In this document: one piece after another, positions 22,801 through 37,800 of the stretch
Position numbering within the stretch: the stretch's first letter is position 1
Layout: the number at the start of each line of letters is the position of its first letter
Source: Heterotrichella gracilis
Taxonomy: Eukaryota > Sar > Xanthophyceae > Tribonematales > Xanthonemataceae
Reading direction: 5' to 3'
DNA: 52,738 bases
NCBI GenBank assembly: GCA_032358255.1
Contig: JAULBX010026053.1
Location: 1 to 52,738, forward strand
The notes under the pieces: generated by a model
The model's database searches: none
What the model saw: only the letters and a program-made list of their open reading frames with translations
What the model was told of the DNA's origin: nothing
Program-made: the position numbers and the translations under genes

Positions 22801-25800
22801 GGACAGCGGTGTGTGTACGCCAAAAATGGTACTTACACAGAGGTTTTCCAACAAGTTTGTTTGGCAATTGTGTTCATTTTGGAGTACTGCTTGGGATCTA
22901 CTTTCTTGTTATCAATCATACCCTCCTTCACAGTAACGTTTTTCTTATAACGCAACTTTGTAGCAGCGATGGTGTTGCAATATACAAGGCCGTGCATGAA
23001 TAAAACAAAATATATGTCCACCACGAGATCAGGTTTACAACCTTTAAAATGTGTTTGAGCACTGCTCAGCAATCATTTGCACGTCTCTTCGGACTTGAGA
23101 CCCCCCCTAGGAATCGTTTTGCACATACAAGCTGGGCCCACCAGGTGCTGTGTGTATGTACCAAATTCCCCAAAAAGTGCTCCATCAACTCCATGAATTT
23201 TATCTTCAAATACATTGAAATATCTTTGTTTTTGGATAATGCAGGAGGGCCTCCGTATTATTGTTTGCCGTTCAGTACGTATGACCAGTAATGGTATTTA
23301 TTAGTTAGTTAGTTACATGCATTCCAGCAATACAGCAAGCATAGCAGGCAGTCTTGCACATGTGGCGCCATGCAGCTCTTTCCTGGCACTGTTTGAACCA
23401 CCGACTTGAGGTCCTGCTGGATTAGGTCAGCCCACGTGGCCCTTGGCTTACCTACCCCTTTTGTCCTCTCTACCCTACCAAACACCTACAGTAAGGAACC
23501 CGGTCGTCTGATAAACGTCCTAAATGTCCCAAGCAGCTTAGCCTAATGTCCCTGAGTTTGTCACTTATGCTTTGTTGCCCACACTTACTAAGGAAAAAGG
23601 AAATGGGGGTGTGTACCGACCTTGAAACCCTACACAGAGCTCTTAAAACCATTGGCAAACCTCTAATCTAGCAAGTTGAGGCTGCCTAATAGCCCAGCTG
23701 TCAGCCCCATATGAAGGGACTTAGTTGTCAGCACCACTGCACTAAAAACCCGGCGTAGAATAATGCGCCTGTTATGCCACAAAACACCTCTACAATATTG
23801 AGTATATGCAAAAGCACCACCTGCACGGCTAAGGCGGTGTGATATCTCTGCATCTAACATGTTATCATTAGTAAACACAATTCCTAAACAAGTAAACTTG
23901 TCCACCAATTCCACCCGTCTAATACAACCACTGGCAGCTCCTGTTCAGTTTTTGCTACTACTAGAATCTTGGACGCTAACTACTAAGCCCCACTTTTGAA
24001 GAATAACAAACACCCTAGAAGTGCTGTTGACACCTCCAACAGGAGATGCACAAACCAGAGTGATGTCGTCTGCATACATTATCAGGAAAACGATTAGCTG
24101 CAGATTACCCTTAGCGGTGCAAGACAAGGCCCTATACTACTAGCCATCTTCCTTGTAAGCAATGGTAATGCCAAGGTCCTGCACAACCTCAAGCACTAGC
24201 CTTGCCACCTTGTCTACCACTAAGTTAAAAAGTGAAGGACCTAAAACGCAGCCCTGCTTCAAACCGGTGCATAACTAAAAAGGGGGGGAAATGTCCCCAA
24301 ATGCACCACAAACGTCGTATCAAGGTGCAACTCCCTATGTAAGTGAACAAGCTTGAAATCAGCACCTCTCAATTCTAACACCTTCCATGCTGTGTCCCTA
24401 TCTACCGAGTCATATGGTTTGGTAAGGTCCACAAACCCTAGGAAGGCAGGTACATCATTTTACTCCCAGGCACTATCCAAAAGCCTAAGTATAAAAAGGG
24501 CATCAGCGGTGCCCCTGTTGAGCCTAACCCGCACTGCGATTCAAAAGCTGTCCCTCTATCCAGGCACTAAGCCTGTTCAAAAGGATCTAAGCAAAGGCTT
24601 TTCTTACAACACTAAGAAGATTAATTCCCAAGTAATCATCACACACTGAGCAGTCCTTTTTCTTGAATGGTATTGTTTATATAATTATGATTGATTGAGG
24701 GTATTTACAGAGTGAGAGGGACTCAGCCTCTGAGGCTGATGATCATAGGGCCCCTACCACCTACCACCCTACCACCTACCTTTCTTCTGAGAGAAGGTGA
24801 TATTCGGAAGCAAACAAATGGGTCTGGGCGTTGTAAACGTTAACCCGAGCCGTACAAGTTCCACGTTCCCCAAAAAATTGGCACAAAGGTGAGTTGATAT
24901 TAAGACGGGAAATGGACCCAAAGGCAACTAGGATAGGCATATTTATATTATAGTGGTAGTACACACTCCAGGAGAAGCACACTCAAACTTACCTGACAAG
25001 CAATGGCTGTGGCTACCAGGGAAGAAGAACAGGCTGTGTCTGTGCTGATGCAAGGGCCGTTAAGATTGAAGGTGTACGATACACGGCCAACAAGAAAACT
25101 TATGCCATGTCCAGTGATGCCCCAAGGGGATGCATTGAGCCAAATGCATGTGCTCAACAGGGTGTCAAGGTACTCAGTGTACATGCAGCCCATGTACACT
25201 CCTGTATTCAATGGTGCAGCAGGCATATCCTTCCTTGCCATCACAGGTGTTCGCGCTTGATGCATCATCTGCAGTCACACGTCCTTGGATAAGTATTGGG
25301 TCGCAATGAGGGCTCACGGGCACTCACACTTTGTACATGTATTCCTGAAATACAGCCAGCTTAACACCCACCCTCTCCATGCATACGTTGACCAATCCTA
25401 TCCTGGCACTGGTTGAAACGTTTTGCTAAGGTTCCATGTGCATCATGCACAGTCTACTCTGTGCAGCAAAACCGCTGCGGATCAGGAAAACCATTTTAAG
25501 GACTTCATTCTGTTTCATATGAATATTCTGAGTGGCTGGTTAGTGCTGCCCACGAATTTGTCACAACAGATAAGTTCTTTGCCAAACTGGGATATCAGCC
25601 GCATGGTCCCAAAGTTGCATCTGTCGACAACAAACCCCGACTCACCACGGTAAAACTCTGAAATGTACAATCATTTATGTCGACAACAAGACATCATTTG
25701 CCACACATAATAAAGTATGGCGGGCATATTATGCACCACGATGGAAACAGTGCACTGTGGATGCAATGGCATAGGGGATATATAATACAAGATTGACAAG

Positions 25801-28800
25801 ATTTATTCGACAGTTACATATAAGGAGCCAACCCCGGCTCACAAGACTGTTCGGGGTGCTTGAAAAAGTCACCCCACTCGCTAAGTAATCTGTGAATGTA
25901 TATATAAATTCAAATTTAGAGGTAAGTTCTTTAATCACTCTACCAATACAGTTGTGGTAACACTTGGCCTAGATGTGCTTGTGTATATTATTGTTTATGT
26001 AGTGAATGTTGTTTTAGGTCGTTCTATTCTACACCCTATTAAGTACCTTTATTCAACTGCCAGAAGATTGTAGACAGACATGAGGGAGCAGACTGTCCTT
26101 ATGAAACTGCCGTTTACTCACATTCTAATCCTATTCTAATCCTAGGAAATTTTACCTTGTTTTTCCCTGGAAAGGTTCAATGTCAAATATTGGCCAATTC
26201 TACCTCACTTACCACCATGTATGCTATTGTACGTGTGCATTTTTCTACTCGTATCCATATTATGCGACCTCTGATAGAGAGTGTTTTGTTTGTGTGTGTG
26301 TACTGACGATTCTTAAGATGATACTAGCAGCCAATTGTTACCAGATTCAATGGACATTTTTAGTGCTTTGGTTCCATTTTTTTGTTTGAGTACTCACCTA
26401 CCATCATTTCTTGCATCTACGCTCCTGAGGTTGAAACAGGTCGATGGAGACATGCAGAATACGAGCATTATGCCAGCATTACAATTGGACATCATCATAT
26501 GAAAGATGAGCACCACTTCTTTTTTGAGTGTTCATTAACCACGACATTGGATGATCATTGCAGAGTTATGATGATATATCCAAAAACCAGTTTCAGTGGT
26601 TTGGTAGGAAATGTGGGGCCAGAGTGGCCCCATTAACTCGAGACTTTTTCACAAGCGGGGGCCCTTAACCATCTCCAACAGTCTTGTAAGCCTGGATTTG
26701 CTCCTTGAATGTAACTGTCGAATAAATCAACGGAAATAACTATTGTTTGAAAAAACCACCCTTGTGTGGTCTCCAACACTAACCAGGTGTTCTTAGCTTG
26801 TGTTTCAGTACGGTATACCAAAGCCTCCTAGTGCCCCCTATATCTGCAAAACACCACCCGTATTCTTGAATTTGTAAACGTTCCTTTTGTCGTAACTATA
26901 ATTGCATTCAAATAATTTTTGCAGGTTTAGAGCTATCACAATGGCAAGTGGCAATTGCCTGGAGTTGCGAGATACTACCCAGCAGGGTGCATGGCACACA
27001 GATGTCATTGGCAGTAAGTAAGTATTTGGGGATCCTTGCGATATTATGTGGCCCCCATACACCATACTGGAGGGCATATTGACATATACTGTGATGCCAG
27101 AATGTGGAATGACCATGTACTGCAACCCCATGCGGCACTCATGTCCTCCCGTTTTTGTAACCTTGCATGTCGGTGCAAAATTCTGTTGGTCTAGCAACGA
27201 AAGTACGCTCACCGTTGTCCGTAGTGTCCAAAATAGTAATTAGACTAGTTGATTGTAGAACAATGGGTGTGCGGATTGGTCTCCCCCTCCCCCCCCCCAA
27301 ACCCCTCCTTATTATCCTGTATATAATACACGGTAATATTTGGTATATTTGTGGTATGCTTTTTATTAAATGCTGGAACTTTAGCGGTTACAACAGATAG
27401 ACGCACACCATAGTGCTGGCAGTATGTAATTTCCTGCGGTGGGGCCAAAGACGATGGTCCTGCCCTTTAACAAAGCACTGAAGCAACGGTACCTCGACTA
27501 GAGTGAGAAGCATCGGTACCTCGACTATAGTGATAAAGGGATTCATGATACGTGCTACGTAATGCGCAATACGTAAATGCGTAAACATACGTATTTTATT
27601 CTTTAGCATGCTTTGAAAATGCGTTAATAGCATATTATGTCTTTAATGAAAAAGACTAAAGCCACACCCATCCACATGAAAGAGCCCACCCCTCATTTGG
27701 CAAGCCCTTCTGGTTTCATAGCTCAAAAATAAAACTGAGGTTTTATTTCAATATATTGTTATTCGTTGGATTTTAATATCCATTTAACGCATGGTTTACG
27801 TATAACGCGTTTTTTAAAAAGGCTAAAATACGTATCTGTTACGTATTTGTTCATGAAAATGCGACGTATTGTGAATCCCTAAATGTGATAATGCAACGGA
27901 GTGGGTGAGGTAATGTACATGGACGTGGAAAACCATTCAAGGAGAATGCTCACAGTGGCCGCTTACCTGCACGTTTTCCAGTAACAAACGACATTGGGGA
28001 TCCAATCCAATTGCTTGGTCAATGGCATATCCAAAGAGCTTGGTGTCAAACCATTGAACACAATTCATGAAGTATCCAAAGCGCATGAAACAGATGTTGT
28101 GGCTTTCGGGTAAATGATTGCCAAAGTCAACATCCCAACGGTCTACCGGCACCAGCGTATTATTGTCAAATGTTGTTGGTGGCAGCAGGTCAAGGCACCT
28201 ATGGGCTGAGGATGGTGTATAAAAACTAGTGTCCGCGATAATAACACCATTTTCTCTTGAACATGGCGGCACCTGTAGCAGCAAAAGACCATCAATTTCC
28301 CCCTCTTGTTTATTCAGTTTTTGCTGATCTATGGAACAGTGAACTGGGCCAATGTGTTTCTTGCTTCATCTCAATTAAATGTGATACTGGCTTGTATGCA
28401 TGCTACGTGGTTGCGATACAGGACATAACACATTGTACTGTAGTGGACACGCAGCAATAAGTTATCTACAAACGGCGAATCCCACCATCAGGTCTATTGG
28501 ATTCGAGGCTGGTATTGTCTTAATGCTTCTAAGCATGGCCGAAATTGCAGAGGCCAGCTCGGTGGCACTCGGATAATCAAAAATCATAGATACTGGACAT
28601 TGCAGATGGAATATGTCCTGAATGTTTTGCTGCAGTTGCAGAGCAACAATTGAATCCATGGACTCCTGCGCAGCATATTACAGAATGATTGCAAAATTCT
28701 AGCTTTCACTGTGAGGATTTGAAATGTGCAGTTAGAGAGAGAATGCGTGTGTGTGTGAGAGAGAGTGCGAGAGAGAGAGAGAGAGGAAGAGAGAGGGTAC

Positions 28801-31800
28801 GGCATTGATGCACTATGCCCAATCCGCCTGCATACAGAAATGTGCTGACAGCATAATTGTGAATTTTACTACAGCACGATTGCCCACTGTCTTAATTGTT
28901 GAAGCACCTGTATGGTATTGTATCCAGACAAGCCATTGCTAATAAAAATTTCTCTGATAACTGTGTCGATGTCTGTAGAACTGTAAGATGTGCTTAGTAC
29001 AAGTTGTGCGTCTTCATAACCTACAGAACACAAAGGTGTGGCAAATATGTATGTTCCTCAACGGTTATTTAATAGAAACAAACCCGTTAAAGACTAACAG
29101 GGATGTGCGAATGCATATATTTCTTTCTATACTTTCATATACCCATATATACCCGCAGATTGAATGATAAAGCATATGTGTTTTAGATATATTGATTTAA
29201 CCCACATATGATCGTGAACAGCTAATATCAACCACTTGCAAGGCACAATTACCCAAAGGCAAGCACCCAAGTCTTTCGTCAGAGGTTGGTCTGTTCTGCC
29301 TCAGAAATGCAAGGCAGAGCATTGTATACCACTCAACAGCACCATAAACCCTAAACCCACAAACCCACTTATGATGACCCAGCACCTGCAACTTATGATG
29401 ACCCTGCCTGCACACTTTGGTGCACGGTTGTAAAGCGACTCGGGTTCAAAACACTCCTCTACGGAGGACATCTACCGTTCTGGAGGCACTTAACCCTGGG
29501 AATTGTGAACACCGCATCACGGCTGCATTTGAACAACTACTTGGTTCCGTAGTCATCAGCTATCTCGGGCAACCCTATTACACCCAGGAAAGCCTGAATG
29601 GTAGTCATAAGGCCTGCTGCACCCTCCAATTTAGTACCAGCGCTCGTACGTACATGACAGGGCAATATTGCCAGCATGCGCGTATATACAGCGTGCACAT
29701 CCCTAGTTATGAATGACCCAGCACCATTCATGTGAGCTACTCGCAACCATGAGTTGGGTGAAATTGAATGCAAGCTGTCTTCCAAGCAGCAAAATTGGTT
29801 GGGCAATATCCTTGACAAAAAATCTTGTGCTTTAAACATGACACCAACGCAATAATGCAAATATGGGGTCCAACAACCTGGGATGGGCAAATAAAATATA
29901 TGTATATATCTTTGAAGAACAATAAATCCGCAGGGGCTGACAGTATTTTTGCTGAGGAGTTGATGAAGGGGGGCAATGGTATGGAGCGCTGGTTGTATCG
30001 CATAATAGTTGCGGTGTGGGAAGCGGGTCTAGTGCCGGATGAATGGAGGTGTTTCGTGCTGGTGGCAATTTTTAAGAAGAAAGATAGGACCTATTGTGAC
30101 AACTACCGTGGCATTAGTTTGCTCAGCATGCCGGGCAAAGTATTCTCCTACATTTTATCAGCGGGGTTATAACAGTGATTGATAGCCAATTATTAGACGA
30201 GCAGTGTGGCTTTAGGCCCGGCCGAGGCACTGTTGATGCCCTTTTTAGCCTGCGGAGGCTGTTAGAAGGGGCATGGCAGGCAAATGTTCTTGTTTTTCTC
30301 TGTTTTATAGATTTGACAAAGGCATACAATTCTGTAGATAGGGAGCTTGGGTGGGAAAACATGTTGCGGTGGGGGGCAGACGCCAAGTTGGAGCACATGC
30401 TTAGGGAATTACACCACCTGCCCCATCAGGGATATTAGTGGGTGCTCTGATCCCTTTCCTATACGCACTGGTTTCAAGCAAGGGTGTGTGCTCGCACCAA
30501 GCCTTTTCACTTTTTTTTATAGATAGCGTGGCGCGACAAATAATGCCAGTTATTATATACAAATATGGGGTGGAGGTGCGCTGCCAGATAGATGGGTAGT
30601 TAATGGTAGCAAAACCATCTGACAAGGACTTCGTGATGTCAGTTTGGATGATCTTTCATTGGTGTGCAGTACTACAGCAAATGTAGGTTTGGTATTTTTG
30701 ATAAGTGGGGGATGAAAGTCAGTGTGCCAAAAACAAATATTTTGGTCGTATCCAAGGCTCCCCAAGACACACCTGGGGTTGTTCTAGATGGGCAGGTAGT
30801 GGAAATAGGGGACAATTTTACGTGCCTGGGTAGTGTGTTTTCGACAATACTATGGACGCTGAGTTTGCGCACCGGCTAAGTAGGGCGGGCGGGGCGTTTG
30901 CAGGGCTGCAGAGCTGCTTGTGGTATGACAAGCACATCTCTCTGCGGACTAAAATGAACATTTTTGATGCAATAGTTTGTACTACCCTTCTGTATGGGGC
31001 AGAGAGTTTGGCAATTACGTAATTTAATTTTCAATTGGAAATTTTCAATTTCCAATCAGGCACACTTGTTGTCGTCATTTTTCAAAACCAGTGCCTGAGG
31101 GCAATTTGTGGTATTTCGCGGTTAGCGCACATGACAAATGCAGAACTGTTAGATAGATGTGGGCAATCCTCAGTGGAGGAAAGGCTGAGGGTTATGAAGC
31201 TAAATGGCTGGGGCACTTAGGACGTATGGCTGATGATAGACTAGTAGTACTAAAGCGTATGGTTTTTGGGCAGCTAATTGGGAAGCGGTATAAGGGAGCA
31301 CCCAGGGCCACATGGGGTGTGCTCATTACTAAGGACCTGCAGGCTAGACACATTCAAAAATGGTACAAACAATGCCAGGACAGGACCGAGTGGCGCATGC
31401 TTGTGCAAGGTTGATTGTTGATCTGGCTTTTGTGGCTGGTATGCTGGTAATAAATTAATATATATATTGGGATGGGCACGTACTTGTATTTACTGGGAAG
31501 CTAGCGGCATCCCAAACTTGTGGCACATAGAAATATGAGTGATTGGCAGAAAAGCAGTGCAGCACGCACTGGCAAGACAGGAAAGCAATGCAACTGCAAT
31601 GACAGGATTTACCTGGAAGGTGTATGCTTCTTTTGGACGAAGGTTTTATGTTGCACTGTTTACCCTGCAAGTTATGGGCAATGGTTAATAGCCAGTTTTG
31701 TGTTTGCACCTGTGGTCTACTGCAAGTATAATAGAAAAATTGCAGCATGTACACATATCCTGCCAAGACAGGGCAGGGCGGCAAAAATGGATGATTGCCA

Positions 31801-34800
31801 ACCAGGTTGTGCTCCCAATCAACCACAGCCATTCTGGACTCACCTGCAGTTGTTCGTCACAGCGGGCATAGCAGGTTAATTGAAGGTTGGCGCATTCATA
31901 TATAAGGTGGCTGACTTGCCCTGCAGCAAATGTGACAAAATTAGCATATTGCAGTGCTTTGCAGAGTACATGGCACGTCTGTCCCTGCTAGTGTGTATTT
32001 GACTGGTTTGTGATACATATACCATTTGGGACAAGGTTCAATGCACCTACATCCAAACTCATAACACTAAAAATGCTGGAAACAATGCCAAACGAGCCTT
32101 GGCTCTTGGACTGGTGAGGCATACCCGTACATGCTAAGGGGTTCTAAGCTGGAATGCAGCTACCTACTTACTTGCACCCTTGTGGTCATGCACTGTACGT
32201 TCTTGGATGAAGTGTGACATGTCAGAGGAGCCACTTATCCACCACTAATGCGATAGTGCTATAAAGGTATACTGGTGCACATTTTAGGATTTGACCCATA
32301 CTGCCAGTACTATGACTCGTACAAAAAACTATGAAGCGTTCCTTATGACTTGCAATAAACGTATAGACATGCTCACTTATCAAAATCTGGTAGCTTATCG
32401 AACTGAAAATCACCATGGAAAACTGAATGACTTCAGATAGATAGACCTATGCTTGCTGGTATGGCTGCTGATTGTTGCTAAGCGGGTATTGCATATGGTT
32501 GGGAGGTTCGGGGCCATTTCCATCCTTATTATGATCTAAGTTGCTCGGGCACAGTCTACATCTTGCCGACAAAACTTGACTACAAAGTCTGAATGGACAC
32601 AACTCACTCGACATTCCTTCGGTGTCACATTTTCCCGGCAAGATGTAGTTACAAACATAAATCAAAACTAGAACATACTGTGGAATCCTGTGATGGGTGC
32701 TCGTGCTTTGCATAACATTGTGGAAGAAAGGAGGAAAGAAACAAAACGCCCCCACATTTGGCAGCACACCACAACCAGCAATGGATCTTACCTAATGCCT
32801 GCATGCCATCTATTGGCGTCAAGTGCGCTATTTCTCGCCAAGCCTGTGGGGTATGACCACCAGTCAGCGCTGCGGCCATTCCAATGCTTTGCCAGGGTCC
32901 CCAGTGGAGAGTGTAGACACATACGCCCTGCAATAACAGTAGTTGTTGCAACGACAACTCAGTCAATGCCTTCACTGTTTGTTTCTGCGGAAGATACAAT
33001 GAACAGCAGTACTGGTTGCTGTATGATGCATCTCAAAAGAGTGCAGGACTACCCTAGTACGCTATATCATTTGAACAGGTCTATCTATTCAACCGGAAAA
33101 GCTATGGTCGTTATCAATAAAAGAAAGCTGTTTGGTGTATGCTTTCACGCACGACTACAACTTGAGTGACCAGGTAGTTGGCAACCTCACCGAACTGATA
33201 ACTGGATCCATAAGATCTTCCGCAACAGCATTGGCCGCAGCATAGTTGACTTGTCCCATGTTGCCAAATATAGCTGCTATCGACGAGTAAAACACATTCA
33301 TCCTGCTGTTGCATTCTTGTTGTTGCTTCCACAATAACGCCATTCCAGATACTTTAGGAGCAAAACATTGTAGCACTGTTGCAACTGTTTGAAATCTTGT
33401 CATTTTGTCCTTCAAAACCGCACCTGCAACGAGGAAAGCCTTTACAAAAAACCCTTGCAAATTGTATGCTCCACAACACCCAGCTTACACGTTGTTTGTT
33501 TTGCTGGCATAACATTACCTGTAAGAACCAAATGACACACAGTTGTGTGGTGACCTCGTGAAATTTAAGGAACTAACATGTGCATGTGCGTTTTGCAACA
33601 AACATGCATTGCTTTCAAGTACCGTGGCGTTGAGGTATGCAATGTACCTGTGTGATGAGTTGTATTGTCATTGGCATTGGCCTGCTGCATTGCGCTTGCT
33701 GCATCAATTTGAGATGTTATGCTGCTTTGAGAACAGACTGTCAATTGAATGAAAGCAAAGTCTGCAGTGTTTAATTTTCCAGAAGCTGCGGAATTCCTGT
33801 GTGCAACCCGCTTGATAACAATACGGCGTCCATAGTCATCACCGTTGCCCATTGTTAGCAGCAGAGAGGGGATTCCTACCCCACCACCCCAAACCACCAA
33901 CTTCTGCTTTGTATCGCCTGCATGGTTTTCAGTTGCTGGAAGCTAATTAGGCTCCCAAATGCATTCAATGCAGGCAGCAGCACGCTAGCAATACATACCT
34001 TCTCTGTGATCAGTAGAAAAATGACATGAATATAATGTAACAAACAGTTGGAGTACTTATGTGGTTATGTTGCTAAAAATATTAATGCAGCAGCAGATAC
34101 CGATATAAATTTGCGTTGGCAATGCAAAAAACATCCAATGTGACAGGACACACCTTGCAATGTTCTACTGGTGCTGTTGTGTTGGGTATGTTCTGAAGCA
34201 CACAGATGTTTTACGCGGACATTGTTTGAATCCAGAATGCATGTCTCGTATGGCAAATCTTGTCGATGTGTCCAATGCTGTTGCCTGTCATCATGTTGCC
34301 ACAATCCCATAGACGTAGTTGTCGAAAAACGGAGCTTCATATATGTTTCTTCTTTTTGTACAGTAGACATCATAGCATGTAGCATGCAAAAATTGTTGCT
34401 TGACAAGCGGTGGCATTGCCAAAATGGCGAGGGGCTATCTGTGACTGCTACATCTAATCCTTTAAAGACGTCAACACCATTCAAATGACACTTCGCAACA
34501 CTTAAGGCCACAAGGAACCTCTGCTGGAATAGTATTGCATTTGCAGTAACATTCATTCCTTGAACCGGCTTCCACCAATTAAAAACATGGCCATACACCA
34601 CATTGAGTTCAAAGCTTGCATTCCATGATGCCCTAGCTTGTTGTCTTGGCGATGTGTTGTTAGGCATTCCCTTTGTTTGAGACACGTTTGCAAGCCAGAC
34701 ATGGGAGTAGTACAGGAAGTACTTGTTATTTTGTGTGGTCCTTTGGACTACCCTATTCAGAGTGTGAATTTCCTTGAATGTCATTTGGTAGATTGTTGCA

Positions 34801-37800
34801 TGTACTTGGTTGTGGTTTCCATCAGCAATATGTTTTGCAACAAAGGTGCCTTGATTAGCTGGACTGTACACCGAATTAATGTTGTTCAAAGTGGCTGACC
34901 CTTGTCTCTGATGACTTGCAGCATGGGTCCATACCACATGTTCAATGCTTGCTGGCACTAGTGTACTCTGCCCTTGGGATGGAAAGACGAAAAGATGTAA
35001 TCCTGCATCCATTTGTGGAACCACAGTGGACACGCCGATGTTGCCAAATGCTGCCAGGTTGTGCTTATTGGTTGGACTGCTAAAAGCAGGTGTTGTGTTT
35101 GCAAAATGCCAGCTTCCATCAAGCAAGAATCTGTTTGGTGCTGGGATGTCCAGTCGAGTATTTGCTATTGCAACTCCACTGACAAACTGCCTGTCATGCG
35201 TTCTGACAGATAATTTGCACATGATTTTGCCTGTCTGTGTTACTCCAATTGTGATTGGTTCTGCCTGCATGGCATCATTGTGGTTTACCCATATAGCTTG
35301 GGCATGATCGGACAAGGATGCTACTACCCTGCTAACCATTCACTGGTATTGGTAAACTGGCATGGCCTCAATTGGTGCAAGTTGTCAAATTGATGGCAGT
35401 ACCATAGCAAAGCAAGTGTTATTTTGTGGTGTTGTCAAGGTAGATTTTGTTGATGATTACACTACGACACAAAAAACGATTGCTGATTGCAAGTGACGGG
35501 TCACTGGCAACTTTGACCTAACTTTGAAATTTTGTTGAAACCCACTTCCTCACCATGTTGCTCTGCACAACGTATAGAAAAATGGATACACTAAGCTCAG
35601 GGTGTCTGCAGACTTGAATTCATAAAACAACAACCTGCCAGCTCTCAAGGAAATACAGGGTAAAACTGGGATGTGGTAGCACCTGATAGCAAAACCTGGG
35701 AGCAAACCCCCCCTAGCTAGTCTTATTATTACTTGCATTTAAAACAATCTGCCCTGCACAAACCTAGCCGTGTCTTGACTTTGCTTGTACCATTTTGGTA
35801 TGTTCCTCGCCTGCATATCCTTAGTAACGAGAGCAGCCCATGTGGCCTGAATGCTCCCCTAGACCGCTTTGCAAACAGTTGCCCAAAAGTCTTTTTTTAA
35901 TCTGCCGTCTGCCATTTGTCCAATGCGTCCCAGATACAACAACCCTTAGCTTTTCCTGACCCGAGGATTGCCTACATCCATCTAACAATCTGCATTTGCT
36001 ACATGCGGTACATTTGGGACACTAACTTTTGGGACACTAACTTTCATCCCCCACTTGTCTAAAACACCAAAATTTGCCTGCAGCGGCAAACCTAAATTTG
36101 CTGCAGTACTGCACACCATCATCTGTGCACATCAACAACCACATTAGCATCACCAAGTCCTGGTATGACTTTGCTACCATCAGCTGCCCATATATTTGGC
36201 CCCCAAGTTTTAATTATCTCAAACACCAATAAATTTGCAGTACGTGGTGGGTAATGACGGTTAATTGCTTAGGTGCTACTAAGGTGATCCAGCGGTACAT
36301 GAGCAGACAGCCCTGCACTTCCAACACTAAAGTACGTTTACCCTGGCGTTGAATGTATATGTATTTCAGGAGTATAGTTAGTTAATTAGTTAGTTTCATG
36401 CACACCAGCAATACAGCCAGATTTGCAGTCAGTCTTGCATTTCATGAATATATGCACTCTTAACTGAGACTATGCTGGGCCAGATCACTCAATTATGTAC
36501 TGGGTCTACACATCCTTACTTTACAATGTACCCTATCAGGCTGTATTGTAGTACACTGGGATCAGAGGGAAAAAAGCCGGGAAATGGGAATTCAAACTAC
36601 GGTATCAAAGAATGAAAGATGACAGTATCCAAACAGATCGACGTCAAAACAATTATGCAAATTCGGTTAAGGCAGTGGGCGTTAATACCTTTTTAATATT
36701 CGATTAAAAAATATTGCATATGCCGGTACCGCTTGTCAATTTGAACTAACAATCTCTCGGCCGCAACCCCGCGTAAACTACCACCACGTTTCAGCCCACC
36801 AAATACAACATACAATATCAGATGTGATGGGCATCTGTTGCTTTGCTGGGAAGATTTTTGAGACTTAACAAGGACAAGAGGGTGATGCCCACGGTTATCG
36901 GGTCATAATAGAGTGTATGTAACAAAGACGCGAGCTGGAATCAGGTTGAAGTGAGCGTGATGGTACTGCCTCTTAGGGTGATCATGGTGATATGCATGGA
37001 TAGTGTGATCGATAGTATAAATACGGCTGCAAAATGTGCAATACAAACGAAGTACTCAAAAGGTTGCACCAATGCTTTTGATGTATTATGCAATGTATCA
37101 TATTGTATGTTGTATGTTGTATATTGTATTCCTGCCGCCTTGATATTTTAATTGGGTACCTGTTACACAGAAAGATCGTCCGGTGGCCTTGCATATAGGA
37201 CACTCGGAAGGCCTTCCCTACCATTGTTCATACCATTATACGTTTCATCACCATGAATAAAAAATACCTAGGTCACTAAACTACATCATGTGTCTCGCCA
37301 TGTACATGTACAGATGCAGTATGCCTGCCTTACTGGGGTGTGGAGGGCAGGGAACCTTGGTAGGCATGGGTGGCACACTTGCATAAAGAGGGAACTGGTT
37401 GATAGAGGTTTAGATTGGGCGTCTTGAAGGGTGCTTTACATGTTACATGCCTCTGTTTGATATTGCATGGCAGCCTATAATCACTCCTCTGTCCTGACAA
37501 TAGATATTGGTTGCATTTTAATTAAATTATGCAGTCTGGTTGCATCAGCCCCAGATCAGTAAATAGAAGTAAGCAGAAGTGAAGAGCTTGCTTAGGAGAA
37601 TGCAGCCTGACCTGGCTGACCCCAGCCAGACGCTCCAAGATCATTACCATTATATATCAGGGGGCAATAGTTAAATATCGTTTTTACCCTATGCCAGATG
37701 TGCAGGATTTTATACAGAAATGGAAATCCTGTACCAAGGGAAATAAAAGTTACCACATTTTGTATTAGGGGGGGTGGGGTGGGTGTCTGAAGGGCCCTTG

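Larger units (their letters stand above)
20787..24992. other. 4.2-kb KS2 intron
   Basis: It contains repeat F (20.88 kb), an orphan minus-strand open frame (21472-21951), a short LINE-end fragment (22.42-22.48 kb) and a larger LINE (23.3-24.65 kb). Nothing else was recognised. Confidence 0.7.

Noticed and set aside
29537-29890. 117-codon minus-strand frame in the KR1-ACP2 intron
   Set aside because: KR1 and ACP2 exons join in phase without it, and no family resemblance was found.
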